Positions 1 through 6,700 of a stretch of DNA of 11,381 nucleotides are shown piece after piece. Origin of the DNA: Caldilineaceae bacterium (GTDB lineage Bacteria; Chloroflexota; Anaerolineae; Caldilineales; Caldilineaceae); NCBI GenBank assembly GCA_012032975.1, contig JAAUPU010000021.1, positions 1 to 11,381 on the forward strand, in the 5' to 3' direction. Position 1 is the first letter of the stretch; every line of letters starts with the position of its first letter. The notes beneath the pieces are model-generated. The model saw nothing but the letters and a program-made list of their open reading frames with translations. It was not told the DNA's origin and searched no databases. The position numbers and the translations under genes are program-made.

Positions 1-605
1 GTCAGCGCTTGGCCCCCAGCCTCGGCCAGGTAGGCGGTGAGGTCCGCTTCGGGCAGCGGCGGGGCGAAGAGAAAGCCCTGAGCGGCGTCGCAGCCCATCG
101 CTTGGAGTTCCTCGGCCTGGTGGGCCGACTCGATGCCCTCCGCGACCGTGATCAGCCGCAACGCCCGGCCGAGATGGACGATGGTGCGCGCCAGCTCGGC
201 CTTCTCGACTCGCGTCCCACCTGTTCGATGAAGGACCGGTCGATCTTGAGCACATCCACCGGGAAGCGCGACAGGTAGGACAAGGACGAGTACCCGGTGC
301 CGAAGTCGTCGACCGCGAGCCGTACGCCGAGCAGCTTGAAGCGCTTCAGCAGCGCCACCATCGCGTCGGTGCGCTCCATGAGCACCGACTCGGTCATCTC
401 CAAGGTGAGCGCGCCGGGGCGAGCCCGACTTCACGAGCGCATCGCGCACCCGTCGCGGCAGACCCTGGGTGAGTTGGCGCACCGAGACGTTGACGGCGAT
501 CCGGAAGTGCCCGCCGGCCGAGCTGTACGGCTGCCACCGAACCGCCGCCCGACAAGCCTCGTCCAGCGCCCACGCGCCGATCTCCTCGACCTCGGAGACG
601 GGGAT
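1..605 (-). CDS. EAL-domain cyclic-di-GMP phosphodiesterase, C-terminal fragment (frameshifted, runs off window)
   Basis: EAL domains hydrolyse cyclic di-GMP to pGpG using two metal ions. Read on the minus strand in three frames, the fragment keeps most of the domain: VNVSVRQL (metal-binding Asn), LEMTES (catalytic Glu), [13 protein letters not shown] (the Asp pair), LKIDRSFI (Lys), TVAEGIES (Glu), and the closing [15 protein letters not shown]. The first part, with the EAL tripeptide itself, is absent because the reading runs into gyrB near 605. The C-terminus leaves the window at base 1, with no stop seen. Two frame changes are needed, one near 411-428 and one near 205-212. Each flank is strongly conserved, so these look like base-calling errors. 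The fragment is visibly more GC-rich than the next genes and could come from another genome. The family call is firm. Catalytic activity and any upstream GGDEF or sensor domain cannot be judged. Confidence 0.85.
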   Translation of the reverse strand, partial: MPVSEVEEIGAWALDEACRAAVRWQPYSSAGGHFRIAVNVSVRQLTQGLPRRVRDALVKSGSPRRAHLGDDRVGAHGAHRRDGGAAEALQAARRTARGRRLRHRVLVLVLPVALPGGCAQDRPVLHRTGGTRVEKAELARTIVHLGRALRLITVAEGIESAHQAEELQAMGCDAAQGFLFAPPLPEADLTAYLAEAGGQAL

Positions 606-615
606 GCCCGCTCAA
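600..615. other. Probable chimeric junction between gyrB and an EAL gene
   Basis: On the minus strand the GyrB reading ends at LYRQRFER, and within a few codons it becomes an EAL-domain reading ([13 protein letters not shown]). No stop, start or intergenic DNA lies between them. Base composition also changes here, from moderate GC in gyrB to very high GC in the EAL part. The exact breakpoint cannot be fixed, because several bases fit either gene. An assembly join is the simplest explanation. A real gene fusion would remove most of an essential gene. Confidence 0.7.
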
Positions 616-1064
616 AACGTTGACGATAGAGCTTGCCATTGCGCTTGACCTTGGTCTCCATCCAGGTGCTCAACGCATTCACCGCGCTGACGCCCACACC
701 ATGCAGACCGCCTGAAACCTTGTAGCCACCGCCGCCAAATTTACCGCCAGCATGAAGCTTGGTCATGACGACTGTCAGCGCAGACATCCCGGTCTGCTTC
801 TGGATTTCGACGGGGATGCCCGCGCCGTTGTCCTCGACCGATACGCTTTCGTCCTTGTGGATCGTCACCCGAATCTGGTCGCACCGGCCCTGCATGGCTT
901 CGTCGATGGCGTTGTCCACCACTTCGTAGACCATGTGGTGCAGCGCCTTGGCATCGGTCCCACCGATGTACATGCCGGGGGCGACGGCGCACCGCCTCCA
1001 AGCCCTCCAAGACCTGGATTTGGTCGGCGCCATACTCCTGATCGCTATTTCGCTGAATTGCCAC
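606..1064 (-). CDS. gyrB: DNA gyrase subunit B, N-terminal ATPase fragment (one frameshift; 3' part replaced)
   Basis: GyrB is the ATPase subunit of DNA gyrase, which introduces negative supercoils with GyrA. The fragment covers roughly the first 150 residues, the GHKL ATP-binding domain. Visible parts are [16 protein letters not shown], the N-box [18 protein letters not shown] (G1), the ATP lid [17 protein letters not shown], and SAVNALS. I place the start at a GTG (1062-1064), because an ideal GGAGG (1070-1074) lies 5 nt upstream; reading from 1115 would only add an unconserved leader. A run of five G on the plus strand (977-981) shifts the frame between RRRP and GMYIG, and deleting one base restores the consensus. 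The rest of gyrB (transducer, TOPRIM, C-terminus) is missing because the sequence switches to an EAL gene. The membrane-protein gene upstream on the same strand ends 60 nt before the start, so the two may be co-transcribed. Confidence 0.93.
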
Positions 1065-1091
1065 TAATACCTCCGTGTTGTTCTCGCAGAT

Positions 1092-1112
1092 ACGACCTCG
1101 AAGCCGGGTCGT
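1092..1112 (-). promoter_or_regulatory. Small hairpin in the gyrB leader
   Basis: ACGACC (1092-1097) and GGTCGT (1107-1112) are perfect inverted 6-mers around a 9-nt loop. They lie between the membrane-protein stop and the gyrB ribosome binding site. No T-run follows on the minus strand, so it is not a classical terminator. Its function is unknown. Confidence 0.25.
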
Positions 1113-1124
1113 CACATCAGTTTT

Positions 1125-2087
1125 CTATGCCGCCAGCAATTCTTCACCGCCGGTCATCCGCAGAAGTCTTGTGCGATAGAAGACCAGCAACGCCATGGCC
1201 AGACCGCTGCCGACAAACGCATTGACGGCTATTGCGACAAGAAGACCCACCGGACCATATTCGGCCACCGGAGAAAGGATTAGCCCGATTCCGCCGGCGA
1301 TCAAGCCCGAAAGAAACATAAAACCGATAGTCGGCAGAAAATTGTTGCGCACCAGCAGCACGCTCTGGCTGATCGCAGCAGCAATGGACAAGTCATCCAC
1401 AATGATCGCCGGCACCACAAAAAAGAGATAGAAAAAGATGACCAAAACGAAGCCGCCAACCATGACCATCAGCAATCCGCCCGCGACGGGAATCAACATA
1501 GAGAGGAGCGAAACACCAAGACCGACCGGCAACATACACATCGCAAAAATAGCTATCGTCAGCCCAACAAAGAGCAACAGACGCAGCCAGTGGCGGATCA
1601 CCAGGCGGACGAATTCGCCCCATCCCGACGGCTTGGGGGCGCTTCCCAACGGCAACACCCGCGCCAACAAGCTCATGTATGCCACGCCCAGCAGAATCCC
1701 GATTGCCGCAAAGAGAATGGACAGACCCAGCACCCGCCACCAGCCGGAAATATCCAGCAATGTCGCCGTTGGCGTCGGTTCAAGCATGACCATCAAACTT
1801 GGCACATGGAGCAGCGAGCTATTCACCAGAAAACCCAGCAAGTTGACGCTCTTCCCCAGACCCTCCATCATGGTTGCCGTCTGGCTCATCATCGCCGCCA
1901 TCTCCTCCGGCAACTCATCCAATGCGGCCATTTGCGTGTAGAAGTCCACAACGCGCTCCATTGTGGAGGCAATGGTCAACCGGGGCGATAGCCACAGGAC
2001 GAGATCGAGTGCGACGGGCAGCAACACAAGGTATAGATGACGAATCAGGAAACGGTAGCCCGCAGAGAGGCTGTCAATAATACTCAA
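1125..2087 (-). CDS. Polytopic integral membrane protein, glycerophosphodiesterase-membrane-domain-like
   Basis: A 320-residue hydrophobic protein of unknown function. TM segments are visible near residues 15-35, 118-140, 166-188, 190-228 (one or two), 250-273 and 278-303. A long soluble stretch (about 40-115), rich in Met and Glu, probably faces outside or lies along the membrane. The C-terminal half, with VVPAIIVDD, an Ala-Ile-rich amphipathic segment and LVRNNFLPTIGF, resembles the membrane domain seen in glycerophosphodiester phosphodiesterases and related DUF families (PF10110/DUF4013-like). I see no phosphodiesterase catalytic domain, so no enzyme activity is claimed. The start is a TTG directly after an in-frame TAG, so the frame cannot extend upstream; AAGGG lies about 6 nt before it as a modest ribosome binding site. 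The gene ends 60 nt before gyrB on the same strand and may share its transcript. Confidence 0.8.
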   Translation of the reverse strand: MSIIDSLSAGYRFLIRHLYLVLLPVALDLVLWLSPRLTIASTMERVVDFYTQMAALDELPEEMAAMMSQTATMMEGLGKSVNLLGFLVNSSLLHVPSLMVMLEPTPTATLLDISGWWRVLGLSILFAAIGILLGVAYMSLLARVLPLGSAPKPSGWGEFVRLVIRHWLRLLLFVGLTIAIFAMCMLPVGLGVSLLSMLIPVAGGLLMVMVGGFVLVIFFYLFFVVPAIIVDDLSIAAAISQSVLLVRNNFLPTIGFMFLSGLIAGGIGLILSPVAEYGPVGLLVAIAVNAFVGSGLAMALLVFYRTRLLRMTGGEELLAA

Positions 2088-2106
2088 CTAGGCCCTTCAC
2101 TTTGTC

Positions 2107-2216
2107 TCCAAAATGGCTCACAAACAGTCTGCAGGTAGACGAAACCGACGACCTGTCAACCCAGCCATTTTAACATAATTCAACCAAAATGCGAAGTTCA
2201 AGGGAGTCATTTTGGA
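2107..2216. repeat. Three copies of octamer CCAAAATG, two forming a 12/13 inverted repeat
   Basis: CCAAAATG occurs at 2108-2115 and 2184-2191, and its complement CATTTTGG at 2208-2215. The outer pair extends to TCCAAAATGGCTC (2107-2119) against GAGTCATTTTGGA (2204-2216), matching at 12 of 13 positions as an inverted repeat. The cluster lies around the likely promoter of the minus-strand gene, so binding sites for a regulator are possible. This is unproven. Confidence 0.4.
2132..2159 (-). promoter_or_regulatory. Weak promoter candidate for the membrane protein-gyrB unit
   Basis: On the minus strand a perfect TTGACA (2154-2159) is followed after 16 nt by TACCTG (2132-2137), which matches TATAAT at only two positions. 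It lies about 45 nt upstream of the TTG start at 2087. The -35 match is good and the -10 match is poor, so this is a candidate only. Confidence 0.25.
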
Positions 2217-2327
2217 ACGTGTGTTCGCCACAGAAACGAAGTTCATTGGCGAGCCGATCGCTTCCTGAGGCGTCGTGCCATCACGCCGACCAGCCGTATC
2301 CATTCGGACTTCGGTTACTCCTTCGCC

Positions 2328-2347
2328 GCGGTGATTGTCATCACCGC
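2328..2347. promoter_or_regulatory. Perfect 8-bp inverted repeat with a 4-nt loop
   Basis: GCGGTGAT (2328-2335) and ATCACCGC (2340-2347) are exact inverted copies around TGTC. The result is either a strong small hairpin or a 20-bp operator-like dyad. It lies about 200 bases upstream of the TPR gene start. No T-run follows on either strand, so an intrinsic terminator is unlikely. Confidence 0.4.
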
Positions 2348-2430
2348 CATTGCTGGCATCGGCGCCCATAGTGCAACGGCTCCCAAACTGTGCGTTGCTT
2401 TGCCCCACGCACTCCCGCAAACCCTCCCGC

Positions 2431-2440
2431 GCCTTAAGGC
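2431..2440. promoter_or_regulatory. Perfect 10-bp palindrome GCCTTAAGGC
   Basis: An exact palindrome about 110 bases upstream of the TPR gene start. It could be half of an operator. A single 10-mer palindrome can also arise by chance, so the call is weak. Confidence 0.2.
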
Positions 2441-2551
2441 CACGAGACGGACCGTATCTTATTGTCAACTTAATTCGTCATCAAAAGTGCAGACGGCCAT
2501 GTCTGCGCCGATTTTGCGTTGCAAGTGGGAAGCTGGGGGAAAAGGTGCATC

Positions 2552-4954
2552 ATGACAGACCTCGAGGTGGCATCGACCGATCAAGCGCAAGAGAAAAAGT
2601 CGAAGGGAACGGGCGACGGCGGCACTCCCCGCCGTTTGTCCGCCTCCTATGATGCCTGGATATTGCTTGGTCTCGTGGTATTGCTCGTCGCTGTGCTTCT
2701 GATCCAGCAATACCTCCTGGTCAGCTTGGGCATGGTCCTGTCGATAATGGCGCTATTGGCGATCATCGGCGTCTTTCCCGCGGCCTACTTTGCCTATCGG
2801 GCATATCGCCAGGCGCCGGTCATCGAACGGCTCAAACGTGAGTTCGAGTTGATGGGCTTGGTGGAGCGCACGACATCAACCACCGCGGTCGAAGAGCTCT
2901 ACAATATCGTCCACAGTCCCAGACAATATTATTGGTACATCACGCTGATCGTCCTGCTCTCGCTTTTCATCTTCCTGACCACCAGCCTGCGGCCTTCTGC
3001 CGGACCGCTGAGCGCCGTCTTTTCGGTCATGGAGACTCGTCAACCGGAAGCCGCTTCGCAGACGCTGCCTCAAGATCGAAGCGCTCAGGCCTCTGCATCC
3101 CTCACGGAAACAACGACCCTCACACCGACCAGCGCCATGACAACGATCAATCCGAGCCAGGCAGACGCAACCACCGATCCTGCATCCGCAAGCCCGCCGT
3201 TGGGAACGCCCGACAACCAGGCAGATTCGGTGCTCAATCTGATCTTCATTGGCTATCTGGGCGCCTATTTCTACTCGGTGCGAGAGCTGACCCGCCGCTA
3301 CAACACCTACGATCTCCAGCCCCAGGTCTACAGTTCCATTTTGATGCGCATGTTGGTCGCCATCGTACTCGTCTTTGTGGGTTCGTCAGCCATAGTCTCT
3401 TTTGGACCCAAGGCAGCCGCGGGTGAACCCGATGCAGTTGCCGGCTACGTGAGTCTTTGGGCGCCGGCCATCATCGCGTTCTTGATCGGCGCATTCCCCG
3501 ATTGGGGCCTTCGCTGGTTCAAGGAGGTTGGCAAACGCGTGTTGGGACCAGAACCGGACACAGCCAGCGTCCTGCCGCTCCAAAGCCTGCTGGGCATCAG
3601 CCAGTTGCACGCCTCTCGCCTGGAGCAGATGGGCATCGACGACGCGCAAAATCTGGCCGGCGAGGATTTGCGCAACCTGCTCTTGACCACCCCCTTTGCG
3701 CCTCAGGTGCTCGTCAACTGGATCGACCAGGCGATCCTTTTTACCAAGGTGGGTTCGGAAGATATCAAACGCTACCGTGCAGCCCAGATCACCAGTTTCT
3801 ACGAGTTGCAGATGGCTATCGCAACCTTGGCGCGGGAGCACAAGATCGACCTGCAAAGCAGCAGCCACGACGAGCGAGAGGGAGCATTTGGCAGATTTGC
3901 GACCCAGTTGGGAATGGCCGACGTAGACGAGTTGATCCGGGTCAGCGACTACGCCAATTTCCCTAACTACAACCACATCAAGGAATACTACGCCAACATC
4001 GGCTCGGTCATCCACAATCTGGCCGTGGCTGGCAAAGATCGCTTCATCGGCGTCGTCGTGACGAAGGATTTCGAGGCTGCGATCGGGGAAGGCGAACGGC
4101 TCATCGACATCTACGGCGGGACTGTCGAACCCATCATCCTGCTCGGACTGGGCGAGGCCTATTACAAGCGGGGCTTGAGCCGAAAAAGCACAAACGCCGG
4201 GGAAGCAAGGCGCGATTTCGAGTCCGCGATACGCCAATACTCGGCTGTGCTGGCCCAGGGCAGCGGAAATCCCGCGGCGCTCAACGGCCGCGCGCTCTGT
4301 TACATCGAGCGGGACAAAGAGGAATACTATCTCAAGGCGGTCCAAGATTGCACGCAAGCGTTGATGATCGACCGCGCCTACGTAGATGCGATCAACACGC
4401 GGTCGATTGCCTATCTGCATCTGGGCGAGACTGAACGCTGCAAAGAGGACATTCTCCGTGCCTTGGAGATGAACCCTCGCCTGCCCAGTGCGTATTATGT
4501 GCTGGGCATCCTCCACACATCCGCGGGACAATATGCGGATGCGCTTGACGCACTCGAGAAAGCCTCACTGACAGGCGACGATGACCTTCGGGTCAAAGTT
4601 GCGCAGGGCACCGCCTATCTTCGACAAGGGGCATACAAGGAGGCCGTCGCTACGTTCAGCGATCTGATCTTTGTCAACCCGGACGACACCCAGGCCTATG
4701 CACTGCGTGGCATAGCCTATCGGCTGCTTGGTCCTGACTACGCCGATCGCGCCATTCGCGATCTAGGGGTTGTTATCAAGAAAGATGACAGCGATCTCGT
4801 TTCACACTATAATATGGCGATGGCTCTAGATCAGCAGGATAAGAAGGCAGAGGCCCGCGTCCACTTTCAGAAGGTTCTGGATCTCGATCCACAGTGGCTG
4901 TCGGATGAGGCAAGAGCTGCCAGATCCTGGCTAAGCAGAAATACGCCCGCGTAA
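2552..4954 (+). CDS. Six-TM membrane protein with helix-hairpin-helix-like module and C-terminal TPR repeats
   Basis: 800 residues, function unknown. In order: a charged N-terminus (1-30); TM segments near 35-57, 59-82 and 128-145; a Ser/Thr/Pro-rich linker (about 160-225); TM segments near 228-243, 263-284 and 300-316; a compact helical module (about 340-400, LLGISQLHASRLEQMGID) that resembles helix-hairpin-helix/DUF4332-like folds; a helical region (about 405-520); and TPR-like repeats (about 525-785, e.g. NPAALNGRALCYIE, AYYVLGILHTSAGQYADAL, SHYNMAMALDQQDKKAEA). Positive residues (RELTRRY, RWFKEVGKR) place the loop after TM4 and the C-terminal half inside the cell, with the linker outside. 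This suggests a membrane scaffold that gathers cytoplasmic partners. I chose the ATG at 2552 because AAGGTG lies just upstream; an in-frame TTG at 2519 would add 11 unlikely residues. Two small genes follow after 44 nt and are probably in the same operon. The domain calls are from pattern only. Confidence 0.88.
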   Translation: MTDLEVASTDQAQEKKSKGTGDGGTPRRLSASYDAWILLGLVVLLVAVLLIQQYLLVSLGMVLSIMALLAIIGVFPAAYFAYRAYRQAPVIERLKREFELMGLVERTTSTTAVEELYNIVHSPRQYYWYITLIVLLSLFIFLTTSLRPSAGPLSAVFSVMETRQPEAASQTLPQDRSAQASASLTETTTLTPTSAMTTINPSQADATTDPASASPPLGTPDNQADSVLNLIFIGYLGAYFYSVRELTRRYNTYDLQPQVYSSILMRMLVAIVLVFVGSSAIVSFGPKAAAGEPDAVAGYVSLWAPAIIAFLIGAFPDWGLRWFKEVGKRVLGPEPDTASVLPLQSLLGISQLHASRLEQMGIDDAQNLAGEDLRNLLLTTPFAPQVLVNWIDQAILFTKVGSEDIKRYRAAQITSFYELQMAIATLAREHKIDLQSSSHDEREGAFGRFATQLGMADVDELIRVSDYANFPNYNHIKEYYANIGSVIHNLAVAGKDRFIGVVVTKDFEAAIGEGERLIDIYGGTVEPIILLGLGEAYYKRGLSRKSTNAGEARRDFESAIRQYSAVLAQGSGNPAALNGRALCYIERDKEEYYLKAVQDCTQALMIDRAYVDAINTRSIAYLHLGETERCKEDILRALEMNPRLPSAYYVLGILHTSAGQYADALDALEKASLTGDDDLRVKVAQGTAYLRQGAYKEAVATFSDLIFVNPDDTQAYALRGIAYRLLGPDYADRAIRDLGVVIKKDDSDLVSHYNMAMALDQQDKKAEARVHFQKVLDLDPQWLSDEARAARSWLSRNTPA

Positions 4955-4956
4955 AA

Positions 4957-4971
4957 CGATGATGGTCATCG
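4957..4971 (+). promoter_or_regulatory. Short hairpin after the TPR gene stop
   Basis: CGATGA and TCATCG are exact inverted 6-mers around the loop TGG, starting 2 nt after the TAA. No T-run follows. It could influence mRNA stability between coupled genes, but the stem is short and AT-containing. Confidence 0.25.
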
Positions 4972-4998
4972 CAATGCAGAGGTTAGGAGAGAGGCACG

Positions 4999-5163
4999 AT
5001 GCAAGCGTCGAAATTTGGCAAAAAGTCAGATTCCCCGGATGAGTATACCGGTTCGATTACCGGTAGCTATGTTCCCCGCGCCGACGATCCTGGCAACTTC
5101 ATCCGCACTGCCGGTTTTGGGCTGGACAAGAAAACGGCCGAGGATTTTGAGGATGCTTCGTGA
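4999..5163 (+). CDS. Small hypothetical protein of 54 residues, possibly the N-terminus of a 151-aa protein
   Basis: An ATG at 4999 sits behind a strong purine-rich ribosome binding site (AGGAGAGAGG). The frame gives an acidic, polar 54-residue product with a YTGSITGSYVPRADDPGNF segment and a charged end (LDKKTAEDFEDAS), stopping at TGA 5161-5163. No TM segment, signal peptide or known family is seen. It follows the TPR gene by 44 nt. The next frame continues with an equally protein-like acidic helix (RDFDDIIDRM), and deleting one T from the TT at 5156-5157 would join both into a single 151-residue protein. Other genes in this window carry similar single-base errors, so I think the joined form is at least as likely as two genes. 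Confidence 0.6.
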   Translation: MQASKFGKKSDSPDEYTGSITGSYVPRADDPGNFIRTAGFGLDKKTAEDFEDAS

Positions 5164-5455
5164 TTTTGACGATATCATCGACAGGATGATCTTCAGCGGC
5201 AAGTTCGACGGCATCGACGAGACGATTCAGGCCGTCACCGATATCAAGCGACAGGTAGGCTTAGCGAGCCAGGGCCACAAACCCTCTCAGGAAATCATCG
5301 TCGAGTCTTTGCGTCGGATCGTAAGCATTCGACCCGATGTGGCGCATCAAACCGCGGATATGATCGTCCGCAAGGCCGAGGAAGATGTGCAGGATCCTGC
5401 CTTTGCCAACGACCTCAAACAGACCGTGGAAGAGACCGGCAAGGAACTGTTCTAG
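5153..5455 (+). CDS. Small helical hypothetical protein of 100 residues (or C-terminal part of a 151-aa protein)
   Basis: The frame reads from an ATG at 5153 (MLRDFDDIIDRMIF) to a TAG at 5453-5455. It is soluble, charged and predicted all-helical by eye, with no TM segment, no Cys and no recognisable catalytic motif. If it is a separate gene, its ATG overlaps the stop of the 54-codon frame by 11 nt, with GAGG at about 9 nt upstream, a typical translational coupling. The alternative is one gene from 4999 with a single-base insertion at 5156-5157. I prefer this ATG over a TTG near 5015, because the residues encoded upstream in this frame look like an out-of-frame reading of the 54-codon gene. 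Function is unknown. Position suggests it works with the TPR membrane protein. Confidence 0.7.
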   Translation: MLRDFDDIIDRMIFSGKFDGIDETIQAVTDIKRQVGLASQGHKPSQEIIVESLRRIVSIRPDVAHQTADMIVRKAEEDVQDPAFANDLKQTVEETGKELF

Positions 5456-5491
5456 ACAGTAACTTCCTCGCTATACCCTCACTGTCCAGAG
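5450..5491 (+). promoter_or_regulatory. Imperfect inverted repeat between the small gene and the MFS gene
   Basis: TTCTAGACAGT (5450-5460) and ACTGTCCAGAG (5481-5491) pair at 9 of 11 positions around a 20-nt loop. The left arm contains the TAG stop of the small gene. The bases after the right arm (GTCGCATATTTC) are not a real T-run, so a terminator is doubtful. An operator or attenuator just before the MFS start is possible. Confidence 0.3.
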
Positions 5492-5502
5492 TCGCATATT
5501 TC

Positions 5503-6700
5503 ATGTCGAGGCGTAATTTCACAGCGGTCTTTATCGCCGACTTCCTGGTACGGTCGGCCTACCAGATGGGCAAGACACCGCTCTTGCCCATTTTTGCTGC
5601 CTCGTTGGGCGCGACCGATGTGCTGCTTGGCTCGATTGTCGCCGTCTCCACGCTGACGGGCATGCTCTCCAAGCCGCTCTTTGGCATCTTCTCAGATCGC
5701 TGGGGCCGGCGGCTCTGGCTCTTCGTGGGCACAGCCTTCTTTGCTATCGTTCCTTTTCTCTACCGATTTGTCCACACTCCGGAACAACTCGTCCTCATCC
5801 GCATCATCCACGGCACGGCCACGGCAATCTACGGCCCGGTCACGGTCGCTTTTGTGGCGGAACAGGCCCAGCAGCATCGCGGCGAAAAGTTGGGTTGGTT
5901 CAGCATGGCTCGCAGCGGCGGATACATCTTGGGTCCGCTGCTGGCGGGCTGGCTCCTGCTCTTCGTCGAACCCCAAGCCGTCTTCACGCTGATCGGACTG
6001 CTCAGCCTGCTGGCGTTTGTGCCGGTCTTTCTGCTTTCGGACGCTGGCCAGGCGCGCCTGGCCCAGCGCATGAGCTTGACCGGCCAAACCGTTGCCGCGC
6101 TCTCCGCAGGCATCCACACACCCGCAATCTGGCTGTCTGGAATTCTGGAAGCAACCGTCTATATCGCGCTCTATGCGGCCAAGGCCTTCTTGCCTATCTA
6201 CGCGCTTTCCATCGGCATCAACGTGGCCGTGGTCGGTGCGTTTTTGCCCTGCAAGAAGCCGTGACCTTTCTGCTCAAGCCATTCGGTGGTCGCATCGGTG
6301 ACCGATTCGGATTTCGCAGCGCGATCAGCCTGGGCATGTTGATCATTGGTCTGTCCTTGGCTTTGCTGGCGGCAGCCGCGGCCGCGCCGGGATTGCTCCT
6401 GTTGGCCATCGGTTTTGGCGTTGGACAGGCACTGGTCTTTCCATCCACGGTGGCGCTGGTGGCCGATGAGATTCGTTCCGAACACATGGCGCCGGCATGG
6501 GTCTGTTGGGAACGCTGGACAATGCCGGCAAAGTCGTTGGCCCGATCTTGGCGGGTGTGCTGATCGCCCAGTTTGACTACGTGGTGATGTTCCGTCTAAT
6601 GGGCGGATTTCTGCTGGCTGGCTCGACGGCAGTCTGGCTCTGGCGACTGTGGGACATACGTCGCCGTCAGTCGCTGCCGCCACCTTTGTCCGCGCAATGA
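5503..6700 (+). CDS. MFS transporter, 12-TM type (two single-base frameshifts)
   Basis: Major facilitator superfamily proteins carry small solutes across the inner membrane, driven by an ion gradient. Motif A is present near residues 61-71 (GIFSDRWGRRL) and recurs in the second half (GGRIGDRFGFRS), the usual two-fold pattern. The frame breaks at a T5 run (6241-6245), where a sixth T restores VVGAFFALQEAV, and at GG (6488-6489), where a third G restores EHMGAGMGLLG. With both repaired the gene is 399 codons plus stop, a normal MFS length, and it ends at TGA 6698-6700. I therefore judge it one intact gene with sequencing errors. The ATG at 5503 has only a weak ribosome binding site. Its stop overlaps the next start as ATGA. 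The substrate cannot be read; the operon suggests a role linked to glycan or lipid-sugar chemistry, but general efflux is equally possible. Confidence 0.9.

Larger units (their letters stand above)
2088..2551. other. Divergent intergenic region of 464 bases
   Basis: This stretch separates the minus-strand membrane protein from the plus-strand TPR gene, so it should hold the promoters of both. I see three copies of CCAAAATG/CATTTTGG (2108-2215), a repeated GAAGTTCA (2193-2200 and 2237-2244), a perfect hairpin (2328-2347) and a 10-bp palindrome GCCTTAAGGC (2431-2440). No convincing sigma-70 promoter was found for the TPR gene. Open frames here have no conserved features and poor starts, and I do not call a gene. 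Confidence 0.6.

Noticed and set aside
752..1225. Long plus-strand open frame over the gyrB fragment
   Set aside because: It is antisense to clearly conserved GyrB sequence and has no recognisable domain or good start.
2118..2468. Minus-strand 116-codon frame in the divergent intergenic region
   Set aside because: No domain, poor composition and no clear ribosome binding site. It overlaps the palindromes and octamers, so non-coding DNA is the simpler reading.
2460..2490. TTGTCA as a -35 element for the TPR gene
   Set aside because: No acceptable -10 sequence lies 15-19 nt downstream.
3386..4531. 381-codon minus-strand frame within the TPR gene
   Set aside because: Antisense to the well-supported TPR protein. 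It is an Arg/Gln/Asp-rich shadow typical of GC-rich coding DNA.
5895..6563. Apparent separate 222-codon plus-strand gene
   Set aside because: Its 3' part is the MFS reading after a missing T and its 5' part is an out-of-frame shadow, so it is not a separate gene.
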